Positions 33,403 to 46,420 of a stretch of 64,000 nt of DNA are shown in pieces. The notes beneath the pieces are model-generated. The model was not told the DNA's origin, did not search any database, and was given only the letters and a program-made list of their open reading frames with translations. Within the stretch, counting starts at the first letter, position 1; each line of letters opens with the position of its first letter. Where the stretch lies: the NCBI GenBank assembly GCA_025174535.1, contig JALBUN010000018.1:124001-188000 (forward strand). The letters run 5' to 3'. The DNA comes from Cantharellus purpuraceus (Eukaryota > Basidiomycota > Agaricomycetes > Cantharellales > Hydnaceae). Position numbers and translations under genes: made by a program.

Positions 33403-35900
33403 TTAAAGGTCATGAGGATGCTCAGATATCAAAGTTCCATTCGGGGGAAACAATGCTTGGTCCGTTTTACAAACTAGGCCAGTGGGCGGTAGCTGAAGTG
33501 CATTGTATAAGCTGAAAGTAGCCTCTGAAGGACATACCTCTCCATCTATGAAGTAGTTGCGGATCACGGCCTGTGTACAATCTGAATTTTCTGCAAGCGA
33601 CGTATGCTATTCAATAAGTTAATCGTGCATTCACAGAGACGTCCGACATGACAACTGACTCCGATTCCATCCTGTACCACAAGACGAGCACTCGGACCTA
33701 GATGCATGGCAATCTTTTGAGCATTCATCACAGGCGTCACTGGGTCTGCCTGCAAGTCCCTTCTATGAGTTAGTTTAAGACTATGTGATTATGATGCCTA
33801 CCCTATTGCCAATGACTATAATAGGGTTGACAAGGTTCCGGTTGAATGGACCTGTGAACCGTTCAACTGCACGTACGGGAAAGCGGTGACAAAACATTTG
33901 GCCCTATGCATGACATGTCAACTATCGAAGAAACTTGTTAAAATCGAACTCACAGTTACGAGTGCGACTTCACCAACTATATATTTGGTCAGCAAGGAGC
34001 ACGTTTTTGATGATAGGAGACAAACAGGTTGATGCGACATCATGCGTGACTCGGACGACCTCTTGGAAAACCTGTTTGGTTGTTACATCCCCCTGGTCAA
34101 TACTGTCCACACAGGATATCACCAGTTCACTAAGATGACTTCAGCACCGTCGTCTAGGGACATCTGAGAGAAAAACCCACGATAACATCGTCTGGACAGT
34201 AGGATCTACAGTACTTTACAGTTGACTGGCACTCTTGCGAGAACTTCGACGTGAGCGCCACGCCCTAACTTCAGTGGCATTGCCAATAGTAGCATTATCA
34301 AACATAATCCTCCAAGCATCAAGTTGTGGTACCAGTTCCGTAGTCCATGTTAATGGTGTATACAGCTCGCTTTCCATAAATGCTACAGAATCATTAGAAG
34401 GAGCTCTGGAGGGTAAAGTCATACACCATACCGCGTATGTCAAACGAGGTGGTTTCAGAACGATTTGCTTTATTTAATTTGTACGCCGTCTATTTCAACA
34501 GCAGAAGCAATATGAGTAAAGAGTTGGAGAGAGCCCCTATACGCACATGAATCAGGCCTCGCATATTTTGTAGAATAGACGTGGCTGTGGAAAACTTCTG
34601 TCTCATTGCGCAATTCCTCGGCCCAGCTTCGGAACACTTTTTTGCAAACCCTTCCAAAGCAGATTCCGAACCAGATAGCGAGCAATATTTAATCAAATTA
34701 GAGACAAATAGAGTAGGAAACAACACGACCAACACGCTAGGGTGGTTCTCAATCAGAAGGTCAGAAGAGGAAATCTTAATGCATCGCAACCTACATGGGG
34801 GAACACTAAACACTGATTAACTTCGGGACGCCGTAAGAAGTTGAACATTGTACATACTGTTTACAAAGTAGTTTCCTATTACAGTGCCATAACTAAACAC
34901 TATTGATAGAATGTAGACTATTAGCATGTGAAGGATGCTAACCTAGCCCCAGTAGTTCATCGGCATACCGGCTCCATCCATGGGATCTGAGAGAGAAACC
35001 ATGTCTCGCACCACGGCCGCCTGACAAGATATAACCTAAGGGTTTGTCTGGCATAGCAAGGTCAATCTCACCGTGCCCATATACTTTAGGAAACTACCGT
35101 CCGTCACTGAACATCTTTGCCCCATCTGCAAAAGCTTGGCATCTGTCTCTTTTACCTTTGCAAAAAAAGCATGGATATCGTCGTGGTCAGTGAAATTTCC
35201 TTGAGCTTCGAATCCAACCATTGAAGTAGTGTCTCCAAGAAAATCGTAAGTGTCCAGTGACGTAAATCCGCAAGAAATTTGAGGGCTGGGTCATCGATGA
35301 AGCTAAACATAAACATAGCAGAAATAGTTCAGTGAGCCAACGCACCTGCTATGTCCCACGCCTCGTGCATCCCAACCTGATATTTGAGGCGATAAATCCA
35401 TTGCGCCGCACATGAGAACTTGGGCATTCAATGTACGCACCTACGTGGTCGTAACTACCATCAGTAATTGTGCTAATTATTTTTCCAGCTCTACCAAGAA
35501 GAAATTGGACTCCACTGTTTCCAGGTCCGCCTAGTACTTGGTCAACTTTTCACTCTTCTACGGCACCCGGCCACTACATACCTGGATTAGTGAATATAGT
35601 GCCACGTCGAGGGTATCTGGTGGCTCTCAGCCGGGCGACTGCAAGAGTTGCACCCCCCACTTCAGGATGTACATAGTCAAGCGGCACCTTGAAATAGCTT
35701 CAGCGGTGGTGTCACATGAGACTCAAGAAAGAAAACCTGGAATGACCCGCATTCGAAGGGAGAAGCGTCGGTACATGGTTTCCATAAAATCGCTGGAGAC
35801 CATGAAGGCTTGCACCCTGATCAACGGATGTTGTATAATATACAATGAGTGTGACATACGCCAATAATGACACTGGGACCATCCGCACTTCTAGCCGAGG
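33403..35900 (-). pseudogene. S33/TAP-type secreted alpha/beta-hydrolase, copy A
   Basis: Minus-strand order fits the TAP family: WKPCTDASPFECGSF, then VPLDYVHPEVGGATLAVARL, the oxyanion block NPGGPGNSG (about 35530), WDARGVGHS (about 35350), a helical part ending FLKYMGT (35090), then the nucleophile elbow. The elbow should read YWGFSYGT, but NYWG is followed by TAG at the splice junction (about 34955), which needs two missing bases; SYGTVIGNYFVN follows in the next exon. The block after the strand RVGRV is also missing. The C-terminal domain is complete, with catalytic Asp in ADPVTPVMNAQK (about 33735) and His in HTSLAENSDC (about 33610), and it ends at 33403. Such enzymes cleave peptides or esters outside the cell. 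This copy looks inactivated. Confidence 0.7.
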
Positions 35901-37054
35901 TGAACAAAGTACTTCCATACCAAAGAGCTCTTTTCAGGGGAAGCATTCCCATAGCAGAATGCAAGTCAGGGCTCTAGTGATACATACTTAGATACTGTAT
36001 TACCAATGTTTTGGAAGCTGATGCTGACCAGCGTCAAACTCTGGACACACAAGAACCGTGTGAAGATGCGAAAGAGGATTGATGACTTGTGAGGGTTCAC
36101 GGTCACTCGGTCTTCATTTGATCAATATTACTCTAACTGCCTTCAATCGATTAGCGTCCTCTCGCTGATCACAGTCAATGTTGACGGCCTCTGAGGTCAT
36201 TCACACCTGCTGTATGTCACGACAATACAGCACTGGCCTTAATCTTGGAAGTGGTCTTGGATCCATGTTAGGTGCCACTTATTTCTGTGGACTCGATTTC
36301 TGCCTGTGAAAAAGGCGATGACTAGGTGTGATTCCCATTATCATCTATGCAATGGAGATGGAAAAGCCGATCCTCCGATGTCTCCCTGGATGCGACAAGT
36401 AGGTTAGCCCCCCCAAAACCATCTTCGCTAGTAATCTGTAATAATACTTCAACAGTCGTGAACGAAGAGAGTGACTTGCATGCCAAAGTTCCTGCGTGTC
36501 AGGTAGCTCAGAATGCGGCCCCCCACAATGCACCCTATCCATGGATATGCATGACATAGGTTGCCGTAGAACACCGTTCCATGGGGCCAGATAGTGCTCT
36601 ATGACTGCTATGTAGTGGAACCGTGGGTGGCATTTGCACACAGTCCCTGGATAGACCCACTTTGATGAGGTGGATGGACAGTAGGAGACTGATTCAGAGC
36701 AGAAGCTCTGCGAAATGTGATTCGTATATGAACGAGTGGAGCAGTGTTACCAGGTTATGACTCCTGGAGTTGGTAAACAGGGTAGAGCTAAGCTATCCCC
36801 TTCCATCCTTTCAGACGGCTGCAACGTCAACGGAAATTGAATAAGAGTCAAGAAACATCCATTCTATACAATGTACCTAAATGTCTTTGATTGGCCTAAT
36901 CACCTAAAGCTTTCTGAGAGCAAGGGGACTCGGAGAAATAAGGGTTTTGTTTGGGGGAAACAAGGACTGGTCAGTGTTGCACACAATTCCATTTTTGAGT
37001 AGCTAGGGAGATGCATGAATCATGGGGAGTCTCACAGGTATATAGAATAGCTTC
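35901..37054. other. No recognised gene between S33 copies A and B
   Basis: No motif or splice pattern found. A frame on the minus strand at 36345-36641 is open for 98 codons but has no family features. Confidence 0.4.
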
Positions 37055-37872
37055 GTACCACCACTCCATGCAAGAAATATTCCCGAATAATGTCCTGTGA
37101 GGAGCATAAGACAGCCACTGACTCCTAATCCATTGTGTTGCGCAAGACGAGCGCTATTACCCAATATTGCGGCCATTTTTTGGGCCCCTGGGAATGGCGT
37201 GATGGGGTCTGCCTGTCACAGCTGGTTTTAATTGAAGACAAACGGCGGATGCTGCAATGCAGACCTTGTTCCCAATCACTATGATCGGATTGGAGAGGTT
37301 GTGATTGAATGGTCCTGTGAATCGCTCCACTGCGCGCACAGGGAAGCGATGGCAAAACGCTTGTCCCTACGTTTTCGACACAAATCAAAAGACTATCCAG
37401 AATGGGCCTTTTCAGCAACGACTCACAGTTTCCAGTGTAGTTTCTCCAACTTCAGCATGATCAGTTGTTGGCAACTTTCGAACAAGTTTAAGGCAGTACG
37501 AACCTGTCGGCGCAAACTGCTGCGTGACATGAACCCACTCCTCAAACAACCGTAGGGTGGTCACATTTTCCTGGTCAATGCTATCTATGCAGAAGATAAT
37601 GATCCCTCTGATCCCAAATTGGCAGTCACGAGAAACAAAACTTCCTGAAGGCTACACACGACAAAGCCGCCTGGACAGAGTCTAAGGTGTCGGATATCTT
37701 CAAATTATGAAGAAGGCTTGAAGCCCCAGAGCTTGAATGGGGCGGCACCAGTGTTGTGGGCGCATCACCGGTAGTTGCGTTTGCCAATGTCACAGCCCAA
37801 AATTCAAGCTGAGGAACCAGCTGTGCATCCCAAAGAGTGGGGGTGAAAAATTCCATTTCAAAGAATACTATG
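37055..37872 (-). pseudogene. S33/TAP-type hydrolase, copy B (C-terminal fragment)
   Basis: Only the C-terminal half is present. Minus strand: FFTPTLWDAQLVPQLEFWAV (about 37850-37790), then SIDQENVTTLRLFEEW, then FPVRAVERFTGPFNHN, the Asp segment ADPITPFPGAQKMA (about 37210) and HNGLG. The catalytic-His segment (HTSLA in copy A) is missing: the sequence jumps to DIIREYFLHGVV. The 5' half with GGPG and the serine elbow is absent. So the fragment cannot be an active enzyme. Confidence 0.68.
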
Positions 37873-38896
37873 AACGATGTTAGGCTGGGACTGCATCTAA
37901 GTATTCATAAACTGAGAAGACATCACGGTACTGAAATTCCGTGTCCCCGAGGTAAGTCTGGAATTATGGCGATTAACCGGATCCGATCACCGACCAGAAG
38001 AAGGGGAAGAAACAGACAAATTATCCGCCATTGGTTCACAGCAAGTGGTTGAAAGGTCTGACCTGGACATAGCGAGAAAGTATTCGTTGATCAACAGCCA
38101 TTGAAGCTCGTGCTTAATGGTTGCTGATGACAAAGTTGAACATGAGTGTCCTGAGATCATAATTAGTATGGGTAAAGCGCACACAACAACTGGGATCTCG
38201 TGTTATATCAGTATTGATTTCGGCCTGCGCTGGGCAACCTTCGACCTTCAAGCATCGCTTTTATAGTAATTCAGAAATAGTGTTGAATTCGCACCAGTAT
38301 CCAGGATCATATGGTGACTTTAGACACGGACGGCTAAAAATGCCAGAAAGTCAAGATTTTTTAAATTGTGGTACACCACTACTTATGACAACAACTTTAG
38401 CCTGTCGAGACTTGATTGGTATTTCTTCCTATAGCGTACGACCTAACATCAAGCCCCTGCATGCCTGAGTGCTCTAAAGGGACAGTGGGAGCGTTGTGAA
38501 AACAACTTAAGTAGCGGCCAGGTTAGAGGTAATTACGCAACGCTCCCAAGACACTGCGGCAAGTTGCACCATCGAAACCCACGACTACTTCGACCACATC
38601 ATTCCGGTAATGATCGTTGCTCTCCTTGTTCTCCTAATTCACACTGCGCATCATCTTTTCCACTGCGAATTTACGGCCTGCCGGTGTGATGAAGAATGGC
38701 ACCTGTTATGCACAGTATCAAACTGTTATGTGATCGCCTGATCCATTCAAGAGGCAACCACCAATCCTCCATTTCTGTGAACATCCGCAGAGCTACTCAA
38801 GACAGAGGCTTCAAAGGGTATAAGTAAACTAAATGATGCATGATTACTGTATCACATAGCTCTGCGAACTCATCGAGTGTTCATGTGCATCTGGAT
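37873..38896. other. Spacer between S33 copies B and C
   Basis: No gene recognised. It should contain the promoter of copy C, which reads away from copy B. Confidence 0.4.
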
Positions 38897-41114
38897 ATGC
38901 TGTTCTTTAACACCCACGGCCGTTTCGTTTTCAAAACTATTCTGTTTCCAGCTCTATGCACAACTGGCAGCACTGCCATACCCTTTTCGAGCGTGAGCAT
39001 AACTGTCTGGTATAATGCTTGAGGCGCATACGAGTCCTGGATTTTCACAGAACCAGACTACACCATCGTCTGTTGCTGAATGGATGCCATGTCCAGACGA
39101 TGCTCATTTTGATTGCGCATCATTTCCAGTGCGTTACGTACGATTCACAATTTGTTCGTCACTTCAACGTAGCCTTGTTTTGAGGTACCACTCGACTATG
39201 CGCATCCTGAAGTGGGTAACGCAACGCTGGCCATCGCGCGGTTGAAGGCCACGAAACAACCCCGACTGGAAACCCTATTCACCAACTCAGATGAATAATT
39301 TTGTTCCTAAATGTTATCCTCTAGCTCAACATGGGTTACAGGCGGTCCCGGAGTCAGCGGGATTGCGTTTCTGATCGAAACAGCTGGTGTGTTGATCAGC
39401 ACAATCACCCAAGGTCAATACGACATAGTCAGTGCGTATGAATTTCCTTTCTTTTTCTTTCTATCGCGGCGTTAGTTCATGCTTGTGACCTGCACTTGTA
39501 AGGCTGGGATCCTCGCGGAGTAAATCAGAGCAGGTTTGAACGGCTCAACCTCCATAAGCAGACTTGTCCAGCATGTCTGAATTTGTTGGCAGACCTCAAA
39601 TCTCATGCGGATTCACAACTCAGGATTCCCTTAGCCAATTTTTGGGAAATACAATCTTGTCAGGCGTGGAGGCTCGAGAAAGTTTCATAGATCAAGACGA
39701 CTTGGACTTGTTTTTCTCCAGAGTGGATGAGACGGATGCGAAGATCGTTGAAACCGGAAAAAGATGTTTGGAATCGGATGGCGCATTTCTGAAATATATG
39801 GGAACGGTATCTTCTCGTCCCTATCGCTTCATCTTTCATATTCCCATTATCGCTTCTCAGGCCGCTGTCGTACGCGATATGGTTTCTCTTTCAGACTTCC
39901 TCGAGGGCCCAGGAAATCAGGTCAATTATTGGGAATTTAGGTGGATTTTTTTCTGCTCGTCCAGGTCTGACCCCTGTGAATGTTGATTTCCTAAATTTAG
40001 CTATGGTACTGTGATTGGAAATTACTTTGTCAACAGTAGGCTAACATCTTCTCCCTTGGTGTTCCATGAACTAACCATCAAGTTCAGTGTTTCCAGATGT
40101 ATGTGTATCAAGCATTGCTTGTATATACCTTTCATTGTTTCCCGTCTAGCGTGTAGGCCGCGTTATCATCGATGGCGTTGTTGACACGATAGTGTAAGCA
40201 GCTCAGATATTTTGTTTACTTTTTGACTGTCATTTCTTTGCCTCATCGACGATTTTTCCTATCGGTCTAAATGGGCAACCCAGCCGACTTTTAAAGTAAC
40301 TTCATTTTACGCTCATTTTACTCTCAGTGTACCTTTCGGTCATGCTACTATTCGATTCCGTGACAATAGCAAGCGGCCGGCGTGTTGCATACCTATAGCC
40401 TTCGATTAATTTGGGAATGTATTGACATGTATCCTGTCTTCAGCGTCATTATCTGGCACCGAATACGTTTTAGATGGATTGGCGGAGACATGTGCACAGG
40501 CTGGGCCAGTTAATTGTTCTCTTGCCCAGAACAAGGCAACACCTGCATCCATTCGTCAGGGTGTCATTGATCTCATCAATGTACGTGTCACTACTGATGC
40601 GGCTGGGGTTGCTCATGCCCTGATCATTGCATACGGCATACGACTTGCATAAAAGAGGCGCTCCCAACACTACTTCGTTTGCCATCAGAAGTACTGAACG
40701 ATGTTCATTCACATTCAGCACTTATTCTGACACTTATCCCTAGATTTTCTTGAAAATCAGGTTTACACTCCTACTACTTGGGATGCACAGTTGATTCCTC
40801 AGCTTGAACTTGGGGCTGCTGTATTGCTTAACGCAACTTCCGGAAATGCGCCAATGATGTTGAATACACGGCATTCACGTTCTGGGATTACTACCACTCG
40901 CCAGTTCACGAACACATCTATTACCGCTGTTGATAGCTTTGTTCAAGCGTTTTGTTTCGTACGTGTCCCACCCATGATTCAGGGTTGCGTCGTTGTTGAG
41001 TGAGGCGCAGTGAGCTTGTGATTTCCTGTGTGGATAGCATTGATCAGCAGAATGTCACGACCCAACGGTTGTTTCAGGAAGTGGTTAGTGTCACGCAAGA
41101 GCTGGCGCCGACAG
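38897..41114 (+). pseudogene. S33/TAP-type hydrolase, copy C, with splice defects
   Basis: Exons I can place: 38897-38992 (signal peptide, MLFFNTHGRFVFKTILFPAL), 39051-39128 (EWMPCPDDAHFDCASFP), 39185-39290 (VPLDYAHPEVGNATLAIARL), 39342-39431 (GGPGVSGIAFLIETAG), 39503-39533 (WDPRGVNQS), 39593-39806, 39861-39940, 40001-40035, an 11-base exon 40089-40099, 40150-40191, 40444-40640 (TEYVLDGLAETCAQAGPVNC), 40763-40960 and 41030-41114. The serine elbow is YWEFSYGT. After the third exon the donor reads AT instead of GT (TCAG-atgaat at about 39291), and a WATQPTFK exon near 40270 lacks an AG acceptor. The C-terminal domain with the catalytic Asp and His is not found downstream. So it is probably a decayed gene, and the last to lose its N-terminal half. 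Confidence 0.65.
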
Positions 41115-43610
41115 GTTTGTGAAACAGACCAAGCACTGTTTCCTCCCAACAACACCCTTATTTCACCAGTGTCAATGCTTTAGTCATTATCCGGGTATAA
41201 GGAGACAGTTCGCACTCTGTGCAGAAACTGATTTGGATAGATGAATTTATACTCATTGTCTTATGCAGATCTTCAGGTAACTCGTGAATGGAAAATGTAA
41301 GACTCAAGTGCTACCTGTCGGAATGTTTGATATTATGGTCTCACCGAGGCGATCTGAGGTACTCTGGCAATTCCAATTCCTTGAAGGGATCCCTAGGGAG
41401 ACATACGGATAACCGTGAAATATCAAGAGTAGTATGAGACTCAAACAGAAAAGGAACTGATAGGATGACTGAAGGAGAGGGGTCAAGTATGCGTGGTCAT
41501 TGAAATATGTTTAGGTCTCTAAAAGAAAATCTCCGCCCCCAGCTCAAGACCCCACCTCTGATCACTCACTGCAAGCCCAATCCAATCCTAGCACTGAGGC
41601 CCAGGGATCATTGCCACGGTACTGGTCGGATCGTGGCGGTTGAAACAAGAAACACCCGATGAATCCGCTGGATTCATGGGAATTCCAAGATTCGAGAAAA
41701 AATGCATATTGGATCATATGTCATAGCAGTTCAAATAAGCACAGATAAGCATGAGCTAGTAGAGATCGCTTTACAGCCGAATTAAACAGATTCTTTCATG
41801 TGTGACTATTTTTCAGAATAATATGGATACGAAAATCGCGATGAAATCGACGACGCTCGCGCCGAGGCTGACCATCGCTCATCTCGCAAGAATCACATGA
41901 AGGACCTGGAGGACACAATCGCTGAGGCCAAAAAGGCGATTGCTGAGTCCACTGCAGCCCACGAGGGGACCGCTGCCACTGCCGGCCCATCCAATGCAGC
42001 TAGTCCATCCAGTACGTATGCACCATCTGTGGAGTATGAATTCAATAAAATCTTGGCTAATGTGTACACACATGTTGCCACGCACACTTACCACGACCAC
42101 TCACAACCCTCTGCCGTCCCACCAAGGGGGCGACATCGACATAACTACAGCCACGGGCACCACCGATGAGGCGAACGACACTCTTCAGGAGCTGCCTTTC
42201 CACAATCCCACGGCCTAAATTCCCGAGATTCATAAAGTCTGCTCTCCGGAAGAGCAGGGAGGGCGGGTGAAAGGAGCCTGGACCCATCGGAGTTCGTTTC
42301 CATGCAATAACTGACTGCAGTCCACTGGATTGGACTGAGACAAGGGTAGAACCCTCTTTCGCAGATAGTATAAGAGTAGTACTTCGTCCGATGTATGTAG
42401 AGTAGAGTTCTAGGGACTGAACACGTACTCGTTCGGACTGGTCTATTGCCTGAATGTCTGAGTATATTCAATCCCGTGCCTAATCCTTATGGGTCCACGG
42501 ACTGGGGCGTCCATGGACCGATTTCCCAGCGGCCAGGGCTTTCTGTACCTCTAACAACTGGTGGGGCAGACCCACCACCAATGAAATATCAAGTTAGATT
42601 CGGACTACACCTGTGTGGTCCGCGTCCTACTGGCTTCGAAATTAGCGCCATACAGGTGGTTCAGAAACTCTTCCGCAGCAGTTGATACTGCGTTTAAGGT
42701 TGCTGCGGCTGTCCAAGCCGCTACATAACGGATGGTTGCACACAGAGTTGCTCCGAACACTGCGCCATGGTTTCAACATGCTACTTGATTGCACAGTTAT
42801 AGGCTCATCTGTCATCGTGGATCTCCGGCGTTTCTGAACTTGCAGTGACATTACAGTAGGTATCAACTTCGCTGCTCAGTCGAAAGAAGTAGCTATTATG
42901 AAGCCTCTCGTAGAGTGCGTAATCGGAACCAACGTTTCCTATTCTTTACGCATGACTCATGGTCTACTTAGATTGGGACGGCTCCACCAAAGGGCAGTCG
43001 TGAGTATATTTGTATGTGTCACGCGTCTTGAAGGACTCATCTGAGCCAACTTCTCAGTGGGCCGAGGATGTTTCGATTAGAAACGGAGACACCAAGATTG
43101 AAATGGTACGGTATGCCCACATTTCGTTTCTTCGTTATCCGCATGTTGTAGTCATATCGCTGTCATGTTGCCCTAGACTCCTTATGGACCTTCTGAAGCA
43201 AGGTTTAACGCGCACCCATGTGAGCCATGTGCATATGTAAACCATACGGCATTGCAGCTATCCTTCTAGATGTGGCTGAAGACGATAGCCGGGTATCATA
43301 TGAGGCACTGCTTGTCTGAGTGTGATCGCGATGGGCAGGACTTTATTGCAATACTCTTATATCTTAGGAGTATCATCGGGAACCGGTGCACACGTTTATG
43401 GAACGGCCGCGCGACCAGTTAGGGTTCGATTTTTTGCTTTGTCAACTTCGCTTGACATTGGAATTCAAAGAACTTCGAGGGTCGTAGAAGCTTCTCATTG
43501 TGGTAGCATATTTCATCCCGGAGCCTATTTTTCCGCTTATATTGATACTAATTGCAAGCTACAACCATCCCGGTGGGCGCACTTCATAAGCTCGAGCGAT
43601 TGAGGCAAGA
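41115..43610. other. Region with one possible small gene
   Basis: Apart from the charged and His-rich frame at 41822-42169, no coding unit is recognised up to the P450 start. Frames at 43010-43240 and 43322-43603 are open but have no motifs. Confidence 0.4.
41822..42169 (+). CDS. Possible exon of a charged, His-tailed protein
   Basis: An open frame containing NRDEIDDARAEADHRSSRKN, then MKDLEDTIAEAKKAIAEST (likely coiled coil, ATG at 41897), SVEYEFNKILANVYTHVATH and a His/Arg-rich end RHRHNYSHGHHR. Composition is protein-like up to about 42110; the last part may be intron, because a second frame ends neatly with DEANDTLQELPFHNPTA at 42218. Family not recognised. It may be the 3' end of a broken gene. 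Confidence 0.35.
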   Translation, partial: YGYENRDEIDDARAEADHRSSRKNHMKDLEDTIAEAKKAIAESTAAHEGTAATAGPSNAASPSSTYAPSVEYEFNKILANVYTHVATHTYHDHSQPSAVPPRGRHRHNYSHGHHR

Positions 43611-46194
43611 ATGGGGCAGGCCAACATGATTTCCCTCTACTTTTGGGCGGCAACACTGTTCGTCGCGGTTTTTCTATTCCACACTTTCCTCCGTCGCCTT
43701 CGTGCACACTCTATTAAGCATCTTCCAGGGCCACCTCCAGGCCCGTGGCTTGTTGGTGGGCCCTCTGTTCTGAATCCTTTAGGTTAAACACTCATTTATA
43801 CTCTGATCAGGTAATATGCCAGCGATCTTACGACCGAAAGAAGTCGGTGACGCTGACGTTTCATGGACAAGAGAATATGGCACTGCTGTGTGCATCAAGG
43901 GTGCATTTGGCGTGAGTTTATCATGATCCAACGCTGTGGATATTTCGTCAAATCTCTTTACTGTTTATAGAGGGACGTATTGTTTACTTCAGACCCAAAG
44001 GTAGTACCTCCTATCTTATTGTCAATATGCTGACACTTAACTGCAGGCACTACAATACATTTTCAATACCTCCGGTTACAATTTCATCAAAACTCCCGAG
44101 AGCCGTGCATCCGCCTCACTTCTTACTGGAAAGGGGATCGTCTGGGCTGATGGTTGCCGATTTTTCTGCCGTACTCATCTCACTCGAAAACCTCACCTAT
44201 TCATCCTCTTTCCGCAGGGATGCAGCATTCGCGCCACAGAAAGATCATGAATCCTGCATTTGCATACGGTGCGCTTCGAGGTTTTCTTCCCGTCTTTCAA
44301 CACAGCGCAAAAAGTACGCTTTGCAATGGCTCACACTCTCGGACCTGGCATATTTATAATTATGGTAGACTGTAACAAAGTTGATGGAACAAGTGAACCA
44401 AAGTGGACAGCCATTCGCTGTCGTTGATATTTCTGACTGGCTCACTCGTACGACCCTTGATGCTATTGGTGATAGTAAGAAATTTTCTCACATATTCCAG
44501 GAAGGGTGCTAATTTGCATGTTTGTTTTCAGCGGCATTCGACTATCGGTTTGGAGCAATTGACGAAGGCGGTACTGGAAAGCTTTCCAAAGCGTACAACA
44601 ACCTCTTGTTCGTTGCCGCTATAGTACATTGGTTATCATGTACTATCTAATGGATTTCAACAGTGTTGACGCATTCCTGGATCGCTCAAACTGGATGATA
44701 GCATTCGAGGCATTCTGGGGTCTAGTTCCGGAGTGGCTCATCACGCTGCTGCAATATGCGCCGACAAGACGGTTAGAAAGGCTACGAAATTATATGAAGG
44801 TTTCGCAAGAAGTGGCGCAGATGCTTTTAGATCGTCAAGTGACATTGCATGCGCAGGGGAAGGAAGGGTCGAAGGATGTTATGAGTATTCTGAGTAAGTC
44901 TTTGTCTCCCCAAGGTTCTCTCCGTGACGACCTTGGAGTTGTTGACGCATGTGCTGACCGGGGTTTTATTTTTGTCTTTCATTTGGTTAGTTAGAGCGAA
45001 CCTTTCCGAAAATCCAAGATCGAAACTTCGGGACGAGGAAATCTTGCCTCAGCTTACGTGACTATCTTCAATTCCACGTACCAACGTACGAAGAAAAGCT
45101 TTTTGACTAACAAACTTCTCATCCAGAACGCTATTCATTGCTGGGCATGAGACGACCGCTACGACGATCTCGTGGGCTTTATACGAGCTCTCTCGGCATC
45201 CCGAATTCCAAACAAAAGTTCGCAAGGAGATCAAGGCGGCGCGTGCTCAAGCTGCACAGAGGGGGGATAGTGAGCTTACTGTGGCGGATTTGGATTCTAT
45301 GAAGCATCTCGTTGCGCTTATGAAGGTGGATAGGCGACCGATCATTTCTTCGTTCCCCCTGACCTGACATCCATGCCCTTCCTTGTTTCCACTGCATTAG
45401 GAAACACTCCGCTTCCACCCCATTATCCATGCACTTAACCGGGCGGCGGGTCGTGACGACGTGATCCCGCTTTCAACACCTCAAACGACGAAGACGGGGG
45501 AGATGATCACAAGTATTCCCGTGAGCAAGGGACAACGTATAATCCTCTCCATATTTGCCTATGGCCGGTGGGTCTGCACCCTGGTGGTTGGATTATGACG
45601 ATACTCAGATATGTACATTATACAGTCTCAAATCAGTGTGGGGAGAGGATGCGCATCAGTGGAGACCTGAAAGGTTTCTTGAAGGGGTTGAGGATATTCA
45701 GAAGACTAACTTAGGGGTCTTTGCAAATCTGTATGAATGTTATTGTTTGGGTGTCTTAACGCTAACTTCGACGTAATTTACAGAGCAACATTCGGGAGTG
45801 GCTGGCGTAGTTGTATTGGGTGTGTCTACATCCCTGTATAGTCCATTCGACTCTTAACACCGCCGACTTTCTGTTAGGTGGAGGTTTGCGTAAGTCACCA
45901 GTCCATCAACCATTCTGCTTCTGCGCTGACTCGTTCTTCCTATTCTGAACGGTCACAGCATGATCGAAATACAAGCGATCCTCATCGAATTACTCGAGAG
46001 TCTCGAGTTCTCGCCCCCTCCTGGCAACATCGAGATCGTCCGTTGTGCTACAAGTCTTATGACACCTATGTGAGTGTATCTTGGGTTCTTAAATATTCGT
46101 CGATTCTTACTTCGCATTTCGTTTCTTTAGGGTTAAGAATTCAAAGTCACGTCGCACCGAGATGCCCATTACAATCAAGCCAATCTCAAGCTAA
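43611..46194 (+). CDS. Cytochrome P450 monooxygenase (one frame break)
   Basis: Sixteen exons, the main ones being 43611-43782, 43811-43911, 44047-44152, 44218-44313, 44369-44474, 44664-44893, 45127-45325, 45401-45567, 45626-45730 and 45959-46069, with a 12-base exon at 45878-45889 and the end at 46131-46194; about 559 residues. Order of motifs: membrane anchor (YFWAATLFVAVFLFHTF), proline hinge PGPPPGPW, I-helix AGHETT, ExxR in ETLRFHP, RPERF, and the haem loop FGSGWRSCIG with the cysteine ligand. It resembles the multi-exon P450s of mushrooms that act on hydrophobic compounds; substrate unknown. All junctions keep frame except 44313/44369, where one extra A in a run of five shifts the frame: either a sequencing error or a young inactivating change. 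Confidence 0.85.
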
Positions 46195-46420
46195 GGGTAT
46201 TTCGTCTCCCTTTTCGTGATACAAACATTGAATACGTTGTCTCGTCGAATTTGGTTGTATATAATGTTTGTTCAATCATATGCGATTTTGCCTAATGGGT
46301 TGGTCTGTTCCATGCTCATGGCAATTAAATGACACATGACTCTCCAAAGTCCCTTGGGATGTCTGTGCTAGTGCGCATTATCAATGCGACCCACAGTTGG
46401 CGCAGACGACTAGCATGTAC

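Noticed and set aside
36345..36641. 98-codon minus-strand frame as a gene
   Set aside because: No motif, no splice context and no match to the neighbouring S33 copies.
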